A DNA stretch of 64,000 nucleotides from Saururus chinensis (lineage: Eukaryota; Streptophyta; Magnoliopsida; Piperales; Saururaceae): the NCBI GenBank assembly GCA_035235625.1, contig CP141141.1, forward strand, positions 14,133,968 through 14,197,967. The letters are read 5' to 3'. The notes beneath the pieces were generated by a model. The model was not told the DNA's origin, made no database searches, and saw nothing but the letters and a program-made list of their open reading frames with translations. Positions 12,808 to 26,060 of the stretch are shown piece by piece. Positions within the stretch are counted from its first letter, which is position 1, and each line of letters opens with the position of its first letter. The translations under genes were made by a program, and so were the position numbers.

Positions 12808-12825
12808 CGCAGTCTCTTATACCAA
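12808..12825 (-). promoter_or_regulatory. Primer-binding site of gypsy I (initiator-Met tRNA type)
   Basis: Three bases inside the 5' LTR the minus strand reads TGGTATAAGAGAC. The usual PBS complementary to plant initiator tRNA-Met is TGGTATCAGAGC, so this is the same site with two substitutions. Confidence 0.7.
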
Positions 12826-12827
12826 TT

Positions 12828-12863
12828 TGTTATGTTTTGGTTTTTGGAAAGAAAGGACTAAAT

Positions 12864-12936
<73 letters not shown>

Positions 12937-13250
12937 GGAGGATAGGCTTTTGAGGGACAAGAGAGAATGAAAGTGGAGGGTGAGAAGAGGGGTCACACTT
13001 GCTGGTTGCAAATGTGATTTCACGGAGAGAAGAGAATTTGGGAAAGAGAAGTTGGGAGAGGAGAGAAAAGATAATCTTTGATTAATTCCCTTCTAATTAC
13101 AATGCTTAGTGCCTAAATAGGTGCCCTAGACCATTGGGCTACTTAAGGAAAAACCAACTGACTACATAAAGCATAACTAACTACTAATCAAGGCAACATA
13201 ATTCCTACTAATAACCGTCTACTGAGCATAACTAAACTATGAACATAATA
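12828..13250 (-). repeat. 5' LTR of gypsy I, expanded by a GA microsatellite
   Basis: This LTR is 423 bases against 375 for its partner; much of the excess is the (GA)n tract at 12866-12932. The inner end is TGTTATG on the plus strand. The outer end CATAATA is a one-base change from the CATAACA of the other LTR, so the original terminal inverted repeat was TGTTATG/CATAACA. Confidence 0.92.
12866..12932. repeat. (GA)n microsatellite, about 33 units
   Basis: An uninterrupted GA tract lies in the 5' LTR of gypsy I. The 3' LTR has only GAGAGAGAAAGAAA at the same place, so the tract expanded after insertion. Confidence 0.97.
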
Positions 13251-13255
13251 TCATA

Positions 13256-14680
13256 TAGATGATCTTGGTGATCCTAAAGAGATTTTTTGCTTATATTTTG
13301 ATAGTCTTAAGTATATAACATCTAGAAGTCCTAATACTAGTATAAAACAAGTGTAACATCATGAAACTACATTTGTATTAATATAAATTATGCTAATTAA
13401 GTTAAAAACGTGGTGATTTATAAGGGTCAATAGGATTTATGCTCATCAAGAGCGCAAGGGGGCAGCATGGCCCTTGACCAATGGTTAAGGGCGTAGCCTC
13501 CAAACCAAAATTGAAAAGATTAGGGCGAGCCAAGATCTATCCTAGCTTCCATATTCTTCTTCTTTCCTCTGTTCTTCTTCTTTTCCTTCCTTTACATTTT
13601 CTTCCTTCTATGTTCTTTTTCTATTTACTTTTATTCTTCTTCCTTTGTTAACTGGGAGGTGGGTTGGTTTAAAGTTATAGAAGCAGGTTATTTTAAAAAA
13701 AAAACTAAAAAAATATATATATTAAAACAATCTCAGTGTGAGATTGGCAAGATCTTGCCAAAACCATGCAAAGAGGCTAAAATGTCTACTTGCATGGTCT
13801 CACAACTTGCAGGTTTCACGTTGACAATGTCTCATGAGATTACAAAATATGATTATGTGATTATTAGCATATGCCTTTTTTGTATTTTCAATGGCTTAAG
13901 TTATAATGCATTGGATTCTAGGTCATTAGAAATGTACCCAATGCATTGGATTCTAGGCAAGTTAATTCATATATGATTTTTTTTTCCAAAATAGACTTGT
14001 ATGCACATGAAATACCAAAAATGTGAGCGGGTTTGCCAAAGACCTACACACATGTGAGGTTGGCAACTCGTGTAGGAAAATGATAGTGCCTACCCTCCTT
14101 CCAAAAACTAAAACTTCCCTCCCTCTCAGTCTGCTCGCCTGTTTGAACTTTGACAATCACAAAATAAAAGTTGCCACCACAATGGTAGCCACTTGAATAG
14201 TCACAACCTCTTGCCTTCTTCTCCTTAATCATCTTTGGCTTTCCCCAGTTGTAACTCCAATCACCTAGAGGGACAGGGAAAGAGAAGACTTGTCTCCAAC
14301 TTCAGGTCTTCAACTTCTTTGACCATCATCTCCCTGCTTGACCGGAGTCACACGACCTCTCCTCACTCATCTCAAGGCTCAGTCTCAGTCTCTCTTGGAC
14401 AATAACTCCCAAATCCCCCATGTCTCAATCAAAAGTGAGCTCCCTTTCATGTCTAAGCCCAAGTTATTATGATTTGTAAAATTAAATTCTTATTTTTTCC
14501 TTGGTATTTGCTTGGTGAATTAGAAATGTTATGTTTTTCTTTTAATTCTAAGTGAATGAATGAGATTATGAGATGGATGCATTTGGTATTTTGGTGTTTA
14601 ATATAGGTGGGAAGGTAGCCAACTTTTGTATTTTGGTATGTAAATTTGGTATTCTGGTGTTAGGTTATTTAGTACTTAAT
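13256..14680. other. Intergenic DNA, no gene recognised
   Basis: Bases 13885-13970 repeat a motif seen at 5640-5740 (CAATGGCTTAAG followed by AGGTCAT.AGAAATGT). Bases 13540-13660 are a TC-rich low-complexity run. No coding domain could be read on either strand. Confidence 0.4.
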
Positions 14681-14689
14681 ATTAGTACT

Positions 14690-15960
14690 TTGATAGACAA
14701 ATTTGGTACTTTGATAGCGATAGTGGATTACTAGATTGCTCATAAAATTAATACTTCAATAAGTAAGAATTAAGAGTTATAACCTCTATGTAAGGAATTT
14801 CTAATTAACTATGGAAATGAACCAACTAGGCATGAACTACTAATCTACCAAGTAATCAATCAATCAAAATATGCAAACTACACTTGGGTGAAAAAGCATG
14901 ATAGCCTCAAAAGGCTAAACCAATTCACTAGTATGATGGAACTTTCAAGACACAAGAACAACCAACCTCTAGCCTTGACACAAACAAAAAATTCTTCTCT
15001 TTGTTCAATCATATTCATTGTTGGCCTTCTATTCTTCTTCTAGAAAATCAATCAAAGAAAAAATTCATTCTTTAATTGTTGATTCACCTTCGAGATTCTT
15101 CAACTCCTTTAAACAATTTGTTTTACCTCCTCTTTTGTTTGTTGTGTGAGAATCCTCTTTTTCAATTGTGTGTCTTCATAAATCCACCATTAACATATTT
15201 TTGAAGCTTTTTGGTGAACTCTCACGAAAAACAATGATGAAGGACATCTCTTTTCTTCTTTATTATTTTTTAGGTTTTTTTCTCTTCAAATTCGTAATAC
15301 CTTAGCCTTTATATAGGCCTTTAAGTTGGTTTGAGACTTTAACTCAAACTAGGAATAAAACTTCTTCCAGAGGCTTAAACTAGGCAACTAATAGTGATCA
15401 ATAGTTTCAAACAATGATCGATAATTCACTATTTCCTTAGGGTATGACTATTATAGCAATCGATTGATTATTAGGGCGATCGATCGATAAACTCCTAGTT
15501 TAGTTTTACAAAGGGTTGTTTCAGGTGCTAATTGATTGTTTGATGGAGCAATCAATCGATTCAACTCTTGTGTGCTACAGTTCATAACTGATCAATCAAT
15601 TTTTCCTATATGTATGTTGCAATGATCAATCGATTACATAGTAAAATTATAATTTTGTCATTTTTACACTAAATAAGTCTACTACTTCCAAAATCACTTC
15701 TGAACTTTTCCAAGTAACTTTAGTATTAGAGTATATGCTAAATGAACCTCTCTTCCCATCAACACTCTTAGTCTTCAGCCTTGACCCATAAGAACATGTT
15801 TGCTCTTATTTTTCAAGTCTATTAATTCTAAATTTGACTCAACCATAACAAAATCTAGTCAGATTCTTAAGACTAATTACCTACTTAAAGTTTTGACATA
15901 ATTTTAGTCAACAAAATTAGCCACTTATTTTACATATGATACATATGTTCTTTCTCACTA
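14690..15960 (-). repeat. Dispersed repeat family R, copy 1 (LTR-like)
   Basis: This stretch resembles 33106-34020 and 47205-50035 segment by segment: a leading TAAGAATTAAGAGTT, a T/C-rich middle, a TATATAGG-like box (15309), AACTAGGAATAAAA, then clustered ATCGATCGAT-type palindromes (15400-15650) and a tail ending near ATACATATGTTCTTTC. On the minus strand the palindrome cluster lies upstream of the TATA-like box, as in an LTR promoter. The exact ends and TSD are unresolved. Confidence 0.55.
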
Positions 15961-18900
15961 AAAGTGGGACCTGACCCTTAAGGTGGTTCATTGCATTCTA
16001 CCTCTCTTCCACTCCACCTTGTCTTCTCAGTGATCTTCAGTTCTTACTACGAAGGAAAAAATATGCATGGAGCTCAACTGTAGCAAAGAACATCATTTGG
16101 GCCCACCAATTATTTGTAGTGAAGATAATGAAAGCATGTGACTTCACAATTTGAATGGATGGAATAATACTCAAAATAAGGCAAATTGACCGATGTCATA
16201 CCAAATTTGACCACATGGAGTATACTTAAATAACAATGCAAAACCCATAAAACAGCTTGAAAGATTATCGCAGGGGTACAGTCAGGTCCACAAGGACGCA
16301 TGTAAGATCCAACATGTGGAAGTCATCTTATGCATGCATTAAACCCAAGAAACTAAAACAGGGAAGAGGCGGGGCTAAAACGAGATGAAGTAGCTAAATT
16401 CAATGTCTAGCATGCTCACCATGGCTGGAATTCTGGTGCAAAGCAGAGCATAGGTAGACTTGGGTGGAGCAGTGGCGCCTGGTGACTAGGACAAGGCAAG
16501 GCCAAACCAACAATGGACTCGTCATTGACCAAGCTATTGTAAACGGCCATAGTAGTGGCAAACTTGTGCTTCAGCAAGTTAAAGAAGTCTTGAGCCTCTC
16601 GTGCCTGCTGCCTCAGACAAGAGATGGCGAGTGTAGCAAGGAAGTAGAGAAGAGGGCCTATGGCCAAGGATTTATGTAAAGGGGAATTAGGTTGAAAGGA
16701 TAGGGGTGGCTTGGTCTAGTCTAGGGAGTTGACATGGGAGAGGAAGAAGAGGAACCAACCACTCTGGTGCTCATTAGGTGGGAAAGTAGCTACTGGAGCA
16801 TGGTTAGCATGGCGTCCATGAGGATCATCGTGGGAAAATGAAGATGGAAAATTTATTAGGCTACCATGATTGTTGGACTTCGGAAAGGAGGAAGCTTGGA
16901 TGACAAAAAACCCAAGTTGCATGTGAACAAGCAACCAACACTGTAGGAGAAGAAACAACAACCGTGAAGATGGTGACCATTAAAACTAGTAGGAAACAAC
17001 AATGGTGGAAAGTGACGGTGGCCAAAAGTTCTAGCTATGAAGGATCGGGGTTGTGATAGAAACAATTCTACCTTTTAGTGTTTTATGTCAATGGAAATGA
17101 AGGAAACTCCACCATCAGTGATAGAAAAAACCTCTGGTCATGGTTTGGACATCTGCTTGTGATAAAGCATTGACATGGACTCCACAACTACAGGCTGTGT
17201 TTTCACATATGAAGGCGAGTTTACTTCTTCTCCCATTAATGGGTTTTCCATGAAAGTGTGCTGGTTGGGGTAGAAGAGAATGTTTTGCAGAGATATTTGC
17301 CGACCTTGATACTGACATCAGCAAGGCAGGAGGCCAAGACGATGGAAGAACACCTATTAAGTGTGATGAGGCATATGCTTTGATAGAAAACTCTTGTTTG
17401 GGCTCAACATCTCTGTCATCTACAATGTCCTTTATCTATGGGTTTGGCACAGGGTGTGCAACAACTTACTCAGGTTGTTCCAAGTGAGATGTGGTTGGGC
17501 AGTTTGAGGAGGCAAAATTCTGCAATGGGGAAGTTGACGACTTGTGGGTGACCAACGACAATGGTCGACCTAGTTGGAGGATGGCCTACAACAGTTGTTC
17601 GAAGCAGTGATCAAACTATTATAGTAGAGAATCCCATTGTTTGTCTAGCACCATCAATGATTGCCTCGGTCATAGCCTATTCCTTGCGTGTTGCTTCCAT
17701 TCTTATCTCAAATTGCACAATTTGTACGTAGAAATGAATCAGAGAGAGTTGGAGGGCACAGGAACACCCTCAACTACCAAAGTGGTAGACCGATGTCTAT
17801 TAGAGAAAATTAAAGAGAAAGAGGAAAGAAAGAAAATAGATTAAGGCTAAAGAGACTAAATTAAAATAATGAATTTATTTCTTCCTTACTTTTTGAATAA
17901 TAAAATAAAAAATTATATATTTATAGATAGTTGAGAACTATAATTAAAATAAAATTTATAATCATAATAGGCTTCTAACATTAGCCTAAGCTTAATAGAA
18001 ATAAACTCTAAATTATATTAAAATATTATAATTAATAATTAATTTTTAATTATAATTCTCTTGTGGCAAGACCTAAACCCTAAAGCCGATCATAACAATT
18101 AACAATACACTAAATGTAGATGAATGTTCTCATAACACTTGCAACATGTGCCTTCCATTATGAAACCGAGGGTTGTAAACCAAAGAAATTTCAGAACACT
18201 TTAAATGAGCTTGTGAATTTTGGGGATTTTTGGAAAAGAAAGCGGTGGGTGGACATGTCAAATCATGACTGTCTTGTTGACACGTCCCCGACCCACATAC
18301 AGAACTTTAGCAAATCAAACATAAATCCTAAGGTATTAAGAGGCGGACAAAACTCCCGAAAGGTGAAATTGAGTGGATTTGAGCTCCAAGAGGGAGAACA
18401 CAACTTTGGAGAAATGGAAAGATGATTTTGACCAAGGAGACCGAAAGAAACAAAGTTCCGATCAATGCATATCAATAATTCTTAGTCTTTATGACCTTAG
18501 AAGTATGTAAAAGTTAAAACTAAATGCAGTAAGATTAATGCATGATTAGTAGATTAAATCGTCGATTCTCATCATTTTAGTTAGCTAAGCTATCCATAGA
18601 TGTGCAAGTGAGTTTAACATAAAAAACAGTATTGACTGGCAACGTCAGTACTTAGCCACCACCGATGAACTTGCTCTTTTTCCTTTGAGATAAACCTCCC
18701 CTTTCAGAAATTATTGACCAAAAACAGTGAAGAGATAAAGGACAACGTGGTTTTCCTACTCTACCAAATTCTAAAAGGTTAACTTAGCACTAAGACCAGC
18801 ACAAATTGAGAACTAAATTCAATTTTTACAAAAGGTAGACAACAATAAATAGATATGAGGATCTTAATCTTAATGGTCTGATGCGAAAAGACAGTTTAAT

Positions 18901-20500
18901 AGGGGTTGTATTAATGGTAATAGCTGGGATATGTTGAAGTGGTAATAAGTGTCAGTTTCTCAAACTATTAGGGTTAGGGTTTGTCCACCAATTTTGGTCA
19001 GTTCAGTTCAACGCACTCCTGCAACTTGTAAGGATAATGTTTTATGTGGTTTCACGTGTCTCAGTATTATAAATTCTAATGATCATGATTGAGAAGATTC
19101 ACGTATTTGGTAAAACAAAAACATGTTAGGTATGTGCAGGGCAAGTGGGCAGCCATCCCTACCCAGCAGAAAACTTATTCCTTCACAGAAACGTGTACCA
19201 GCGAATTGTGTTCAGCTTCAGTTCTGGAATGAGTAATAACTTCCAGTGTGCTTTTTTTGTAATAAACTAGTAGTATTTGAAAATCTGGAGGATCCCAATT
19301 CCAAATAACACCATATTGTATTATTAGTTTTTATAGTTAAATGGAAGCATTGAGGTCGGATTTGGCCTTTATCAGCAAAAGAAACAGCCTCGGTAGTTGA
19401 AACTGGGGAACTACTTACGGTAAAAGCTCAGGTGTAGAGACATTAGCCTAAAGCCGCAGAGCTCTCATTCTTGTGGGCATAGTTATAAAGTTTTATTTTC
19501 TGTTCATTTCGGTGAGGAGTCATTTTTTTGGGTTCGTTTTGGAAAAGTTTTTGGTAGTGTAACGAAAAATGATATAAATATTTAAGTATTTACTCCTAAT
19601 CTACGTAAGTAAACAACTAAATCATAATATAAGAAACACAGAAAAACTTGTAACCCAAATTAATAGGAAGTACACCAAAGAAAAATCCGTAACCCAGCCT
19701 AGACCCAGAAAAAATAACACCCAAAAAATACAAAAAAGTGCCAAATTTTTTGTTTTCCCAAAGAATTTTATTTATGTTCAAAGTGGTAAAAATAACAGAA
19801 TTTTGCAACTATTTCGTGAAATTGGTGACTATGCTTGTGGGTTTTACACATTTTTAAAGCAAGTGAAGATTAGATTGATGGTTGTCTTTTCTTTCATTTC
19901 TTACGGGCAGTCAAGCATTTCACCTTCCTTAAGGTTCAGGGATATTTCATTGATACAGCTAGCCAATGAAACTGACGTTTTTGTTAGGAGAAAGATCCCA
20001 TCATAAACTCTGCAACGTGGATTCCGATGCCTTTTGGAGCCAACTGTTATCGTAGGATCATCCTCTCCTATTTAGTCTGATCTCATTTTTCTTGTCGTGA
20101 GTAAAAATATATCTGCCTAATTAAAATGACCAATCTATCTCGTATTGCAGATTGTAACCACATGTAGATTATCAACTTGACTTTATGTCTCCAGGAATTA
20201 TGTGCGTTTATACATGTGGGCGTATCCTTCTTGGAAACCCATTGCATATAAGTGTCATGGAGGTGGTTTAGGGCTCAATTGGCCCCACTCGTGTCTTACA
20301 ATTGTTCTTAACCTCAGAGCAAAGAAAAAAGACTATGTACTCGTTTGTATACATAGGTACCACTTTGTTACTATGTCTGTCTTTAGTTTCAATATAGATA
20401 GGAGCAATTGACCAAACTAGTATACTCAAACTGTGAGCAACTTTTCACTGCTTACCCAAATAGACTTAAGAATGTTGGCAGTGAGAAATGTGTGATAGGA
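15961..20500. other. Intergenic DNA, no supported gene
   Basis: Short open frames occur (for example 16416-16667 minus and 17641-17844 plus) but none shows a recognisable domain or conserved motif. 16440-17600 has a higher GC content than its surroundings and may be a decayed element. 17870-18060 is strongly AT-rich. Confidence 0.4.
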
Positions 20501-21060
20501 AAGGACATAGGTACCCTTTCCACTTACAACTTTTCATCAACGTCCAGGTAGGAAAATGCAAGCAGGAGTTCATCTTCATCCTTCGATGGGCATAAAAAAA
20601 GCTCTAACCTAGTCATTGTGTCTCCCCTACCTCCCAATGATATTATCCCTAGTTGCAACCTCCTTTTGGGCCACATCCTTCTCCTTGGCGGCTCCCTCTT
20701 CCCCAGTTGTATCATTCTCTTTGGTGGCGTTCTCCTCCATCATGGCTCTCTCCTCTTCATATATGTTTTTAAAGGTTACGCTTAGTTTTGTTTTTTACAA
20801 TCATTTCTATTCTTCCTCTTTGTAATCTAATAGTTTGTTTCTATTCTTCCATCATTTTTGGTTGTTGAAGAAGGGATGGTAGCTAGACAAAAAATGAAGG
20901 TATTAAATATAGGGTAAAAGGTAGTAAAAGAATGAAGAGCATATTGTTACTCTAAAAGGATGAAAGAGCCTCTTATGTAGTTTCTGCTACAGTTATAGAT
21001 TTTCTAGGTAATTGGGAAATTGAAAAAACTAAATATAGATAACTAGAAAACTGAATAACA
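20500..21060. repeat. Dispersed repeat, inverted partner of 34400-34900
   Basis: The reverse complement of about 20600-20745 (GCCACCAAAGAGAATGATAC, then GGGAGGTAGGGG) matches 34714-34835. The stretch 20860-21060 likewise matches 34400-34600 reversed (for example GGTAATTGGGAAA against TTTCCAATTACC). The family is not identified and no transposase domain is readable. Confidence 0.6.
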
Positions 21061-21814
21061 GGATGTCAAAAGAATATAAAAAGGAACACACAAGTTTTGT
21101 TAAGTGTTTGAGATGTCCATTATGATGCAAATAGTAGAAAATATAATTGCAACATTGTAGTAACAAAAAAATCATTAAAGTTCAGTGCAAAGTCACCTAT
21201 GATTATTTCTTGGATATGTTGCATGAAGTTGGTACATGAACAAAGAAATAATGCTCATTAAAGTTAAGTTTCACATATCCTATTGCAGTTCCAATTGACC
21301 TACCTTTTGAAATATATAATATTAGAACTCTTCATTGCTTCATTCTAGATAATAAGTCGAAGTTAAATAGAATACCCTTGATGATAACTAAAGCTAGAAA
21401 ATAGAATATTACTAATGGGAATATCAATGTCAACATAGCAAAGTGGGGTGAGGATATGGGAAGAAAAGGAGCAAAGTGTGAGGAGAAAATAGGAAGAAAG
21501 GGAGCAAAGTGGGAGTAGAAGAGTACTTGTTGTAATGTTCCATAGAACACGGCTGTAAATCATAATTTTGATGAAGATAAACCCTAATTAGTTGAGTTAT
21601 TTTATTTAAGGGAGGAGAGTAGGATTAAAAAAACACGTATATCCCACATTTTACATTGATTTAAAAGTATCAGATGACGAACTAGCAAGTGTAAAACAAG
21701 ATTCATATTTTCTTTAAAATTCAAGAATTTTTTTTGCAATATAATGTATGTAAATAGCAAAAATTGATGAAAGTCAAACTTATGAAAACATTTTTCAAAC
21801 AAGCCTTTGTGTTG

Positions 21815-22055
21815 TCTCATCCTTGATCCCCTCAACAACCCTTTTAGGGCACATTTTCGCCCCCAGCCGCCCACATGCTTGTGTTTAGAAACTTTTGGGT
21901 TGTTAGGCACCTACTTGGGACCAGTCGCAACCCACCTAAACCTTAGGAAAGCTCACTTCGACAATTTTCCCACCTTGGGGCAGCCCCTATCTAGATAAAG
22001 TGACTCCTTGGTCCACTAGAATTGTTGTTAATGCAACCACTATTGTACCCTCCAA
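21815..22055. repeat. Direct repeat, partner of 27515-27740
   Basis: Both copies contain CTCAACAACCCTTTTAGGGC. They then share blocks including TTGGGGCAGCCCCTATC or the near-identical TTGGGGAGCCCCTATCC, in the same order and orientation. They lie on either side of the 4.65 kb LTR-like unit. Confidence 0.75.
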
Positions 22056-24784
22056 CATTTGATCTGATCCAAACCAACCGCAAGTCAGCATACTCGCTGA
22101 ACCTTAAAGTTTCTATTCTTCTCTGCAACATTCAAACAAATCCAAATTAACCCTACATTGTCAAACACATGCATATCGATAACATACACACACAGTCAAT
22201 TCCACACCAAAATCTATGCACAATAGATCCAACATAACTTACAATTTGTCAACATATGTCTAGCATACACATAGTTCATAGCATATACACAATCCATCTA
22301 ACTAGCATGTGTGTAATTCATCATATAAGCACATAAACAGTCCATATATCTAACATGCACGAAATTTATAACATAGACATTCAAACAATTTGTTTAACTA
22401 GCATGCAAACTATCCATAACATGGGCATTCAGCCCATTCATTTGGCTGGCTTGTGAAAAATACCTCCCGATGAACATACAAATAGTCCACCAATCATTAA
22501 ACCGTTAAACTCACAATTCGATTGTCATTCCCACAATATCATATCATGATATTACACATGACATCATTAGCATTATGCGTCAAAAGAATTCATTTAACTT
22601 AGCGAGTTTGCACAGTTGGAATACACGTTTATTGGCCAAAGAGAGCCATAGGCTAGGAATGAATGGTTGGAGTTTTAGAAAAGTTGGTTCTTACGAGCGA
22701 AGGAGAAAATCCAAATCTACTAGTGTTGAATTGAAATTATGAAGCAACTTATTGAGGTTTTGTATATTCAAGACGATCAAAGAGTGAGTAAGGGCATTGT
22801 AATGTCCCTAATTTTTCTATAATTTTTTGTAATTTTTTTGCTATTTTTAGATCATTTTTGGCGGGAAAATGTGATGCTTCAGTGTATTTAGCCTCAGTAT
22901 TTGTACCCATAGAGTCAGGTATAGGGCTTAGTCATAGGCTACAGGCCTTGACGCACGCTTATGGCATGAAAAAGAGAGAGAATGAGAGATGGGTTAAGAG
23001 AAAGAAGGAAAGAAAAAAAAGAATAGAGAGAAAGGATCGGGCTCGGGCTCGGCCGAGCCCAATCCATAAATTTCTGGACAACGCGTCTTCCCCCCCTCCG
23101 GTTTACTTTACCCTAGCTGCCGGCGGTCACTTGTGGGCCACAGGGCCACCACTACTGGCTCTGTCTCGGCGATGCAACGACAAGGGGCCACCGTCCCGGC
23201 CCCCACGGCCGCACCGCCCTCCCCCCGGCTAGAGCTCTCTCTCTCTCTGTGTCTATTGTATTTCTACCACCACCGTGGGATGGCAAGGGACGGCCAGCTG
23301 CCCATGGCTCCGTCTTGGGCTGGCGACGGTGGGAGGTCACCCATCCTGGCCTCTTGGGCCTCTCCTCCACTACCACATACCTCTTCTCCCCTCTGCCCTA
23401 TTTTTATGCCCTTCAGGTTTTAGTTTCCACCGCCAGTGGTTGGCTGTGGCCGGTTGGACTTTGTCCAGGCCACCTCGATCCGGCGAAGGTGGGGAGCCAT
23501 CCCTCTCAGCCTAGCTTGGCCTCCTTCCTTCATTTTTTGGATTCCAGTAGGTCAGTTCGACCCATTTTCCCCTGTTTTCCACCGGAATGATCCCTCTCTG
23601 TGTAGTCTATTTAGCGTGTCGCCACTACTTTTGGTCGTCACCTCTAGCTGGATTTAGTTACTCCTAGCTGCTAGGGTCACAACAGATCTGGATAGAGCAC
23701 CAGTTACCCTTTGCTCCTCCTTGTGTCTCCCGGCCCGTCTATGTTTTATGCCTGTTTTGTTATTTTGGGTCATCGTAGCACCGTTGGACACTAGACGGCC
23801 TTTAGACTGCCTCGTTCTAGCCGATTTTAGCTTGAGGTGGCTAGGTTTCTGCCCTAGCATGGTACCACCTCTCTTTGTCCTACATGAGTCAGACTCCCCC
23901 TCTTTCGATTATGTGTTGGACTATGCTATTCAAAGTGCCACCATCTTACCCCCGTCGGACGCCGATTGGCCTCTAGTTGGCCTACCTTGGAACGGCAATG
24001 GCAAAGGCCGTCTTTGTTGGTTACCACCCTTGGGCATGGTCCTATCGCCCCTTCCGAGATTAGAGCCAACACCATCCAGCCATTCCCCCTCCCCTTTGGC
24101 AGCGTGTTCAAGTAGTCATGCGTGCGATTTAGGGTTTAGGCGTCGTATTTGTGCCACCTGACCGTCGGATGGTTCTGCCACTGAATGGAGTCGACATCAG
24201 AGCCCTTCTCTACTTCTCCTTTGTCTTTGAGCATCGCCCCACGCCCTCTGCCCTTATGTGGGCCCTGGTTGATGTGAAATCGACAGAGTTGTGTGCTATT
24301 GATGGCCGATTTTGATGTCTTGTGTCGGTCAAGTGCTTCTCAGCCGCCGACCTGCCTTCAGTGAGTACACCATCAACTTTTGGTCACACTGCCACTTATG
24401 TTGGCATGACCATTTTCACAGCCTCCCCTAGTATGCCGCCATGGATTGCGGATTTTGATGCATTGACTTCTAACACCCTGTTTGGCCGTGAGTACTTCTG
24501 GCGTTTCCTGAACCCTCGGGACAATAGCTCTCTCAATTTGGCAATGCATTTGACCACCAACTCTGCCACCACCACCATCATGTACTCACCATCAAATGTC
24601 GTGATTACGAGGTAGGGGAGCTTTGAACTCATAATTTCATGATATCATGCTTTGAATGAGTAGTAACATGCTAGGATTGTATGATTCAATGTTTTAGATG
24701 TTAAATCATGATCTATTTGCATGATGTAAGAGGATAAATTATGTCATGTTGAAATTCATATGACATGCATGTGGGTTGTACATA

Positions 24785-25015
24785 TGTTTGAAGTATGTAT
24801 GGATGCGTATGTATGTGCTAGTGATGGCTAGTGAGTATGTTAGTAAATTACATGTATGGATGTGTATGTATGTGCTAGTGATGGCTAGCAAGTATGTTGG
24901 TAAACTACATGTATAGATGTGTATGTATGTGCTAGTGATGGATAGCAAGTATGTTTGTAAGCTACGCATATGGATTATGTATGTGTTAGTGATGGCTAAG
25001 GAGTATGTTGGTAAG
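24785..25015. repeat. 57-bp tandem repeat, about 4 copies
   Basis: The marker GTATGTGCTAGTGATGG recurs at 24811, 24868, 24925 and, with one change, 24979. The spacings are 57, 57 and 54 bases. Confidence 0.85.
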
Positions 25016-25854
25016 CAATGTATGAAAATATATATATGTTATACGTATGTTTGATGGACATACATATGTATGATGGCTATACGTCTATCTAGTGGATATG
25101 TGTATGCGTGTGGGGGAAAAAGTATGGGTGATGGACAGTAAGAGGTGACAGAGGGTTTAGTCTGGATTTATTGTGGATGTGTAAGCCTATGACGGAAGAC
25201 ATATGATATGAGTTTAACGAGTGAGGATTGGAGTAGATTGGTTTGGATGAGAGCATATGTTGGGGGACTGTCAGACAATAGGAGTGTTGCATAATTGTGC
25301 AAGCATAACGTACAAACTATGAAGTGAAAAGTAAGCTCAATAAGTGAGGTATTAGTAAGAGGGTGATAACGGGGATCTACTAGGAGGAGCTCAGTTTGAT
25401 TACATCTGTGTAAGATGATTTGGCCATAAGGTAGATGGTAGAGAATGTATGAATACATAAGGATTTGTGTATGGTGAGCTATGTTGTGAATTGGATGGGT
25501 TAAGTGAAGTATGTTGCCCTAATGAACTAGAGTTTTAGATCAGGCTCAGCTTCGGTGTGATCAGTGGAGCATTGTATGCTTGAGAGTTTTTATGGCATAA
25601 TTGTACCATATAACTAACTTAATTCAATCTTGAATTATAAGAAAAGCTAATGATAACGTTGTGAGTTTGAGACCTGAGGGTTCAGTGGATTAAGTTCCGT
25701 GTTTGAGCTAGCCGATAATGAGTTGGTTGAGCATTTTTTGTGTCTTGCCATGGTGTTTATCATGCAGAATGTTGTCTGTGTGTTGTATAGAGCACTAGAC
25801 GTCTAATGCTCTATTGAGAGCGATGTATGCTTTCGATTTAGTCTATGTGTTGTA

Positions 25855-26060
25855 TTAAGCCCAGACATTTGATGCTCTATTGAGAGCGTTGTATGATTCT
25901 TCCTAAGTGTGGCATTGTATAATTCTGCCCGAGTGGCACTGTAAGATTCTACCAAAGAGTGGCACTGTATGATTTTGCCTAAGAGTGGCACTATATGATT
26001 CTGCCCAAAAGTGGCACTGTATGATTTTTGTCCAAGAGTAGCACTGGCACTATAAGACCC
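25855..26060. repeat. Short tandem repeat built on GTGGCACTGTATGATTCTGCC
   Basis: About six to seven degenerate units of 26-31 bases contain GTGGCACT.TA.GATT. The unit also occurs once or twice, inverted and decayed, in the fold-back at 28150-28260. Confidence 0.7.

Larger units (their letters stand above)
5868..13250 (-). mobile_element. Ty3/gypsy LTR retrotransposon (gypsy I), full structure but inactivated
   Basis: The element is bounded by direct LTRs at 5868-6242 and 12828-13250 and by the 5-bp target-site duplication TCATA (5863-5867 and 13251-13255). Coding remnants all read on the minus strand in the order gag, CCHC knuckle, protease, RT, RNase H, integrase. RT-before-integrase is the Ty3/gypsy order. 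A PBS-like site follows the 5' LTR and a purine-rich PPT-like stretch precedes the 3' LTR. LTR divergence is roughly 8-10 percent by eye, so the insertion is old. Many stops and frameshifts are present, and a nested solo LTR at 6646-8602 splits the integrase C-terminal region. Confidence 0.93.

Noticed and set aside
12817-13023. Minus ORF rich in Ser-Leu repeats
   Set aside because: It is the translation of the (GA)n microsatellite in the gypsy I LTR.
13440-13510. Possible tRNA-derived SINE head (GGTTAAGGGCGTAGCC)
   Set aside because: No B box or poly-A tail at the expected distance, and no second copy in the window.
16416-16667. 83-codon minus ORF with a hydrophobic start
   Set aside because: No family recognised, and neighbouring frames show no continuation.
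23152-24161. Multiple long ORFs on both strands
   Set aside because: High GC lowers stop frequency; no conserved domain was seen in any of them.
24322-24615. 97-codon plus ORF in the GC-rich part of the long LTR-like unit
   Set aside because: No recognisable motif and no neighbouring exons; the GC-rich block has several such frames on both strands.
24785-25015. Regularly spaced repeats that could suggest a CRISPR array
   Set aside because: The repeats are a contiguous 57-bp minisatellite without unique spacers, in a plant genome.
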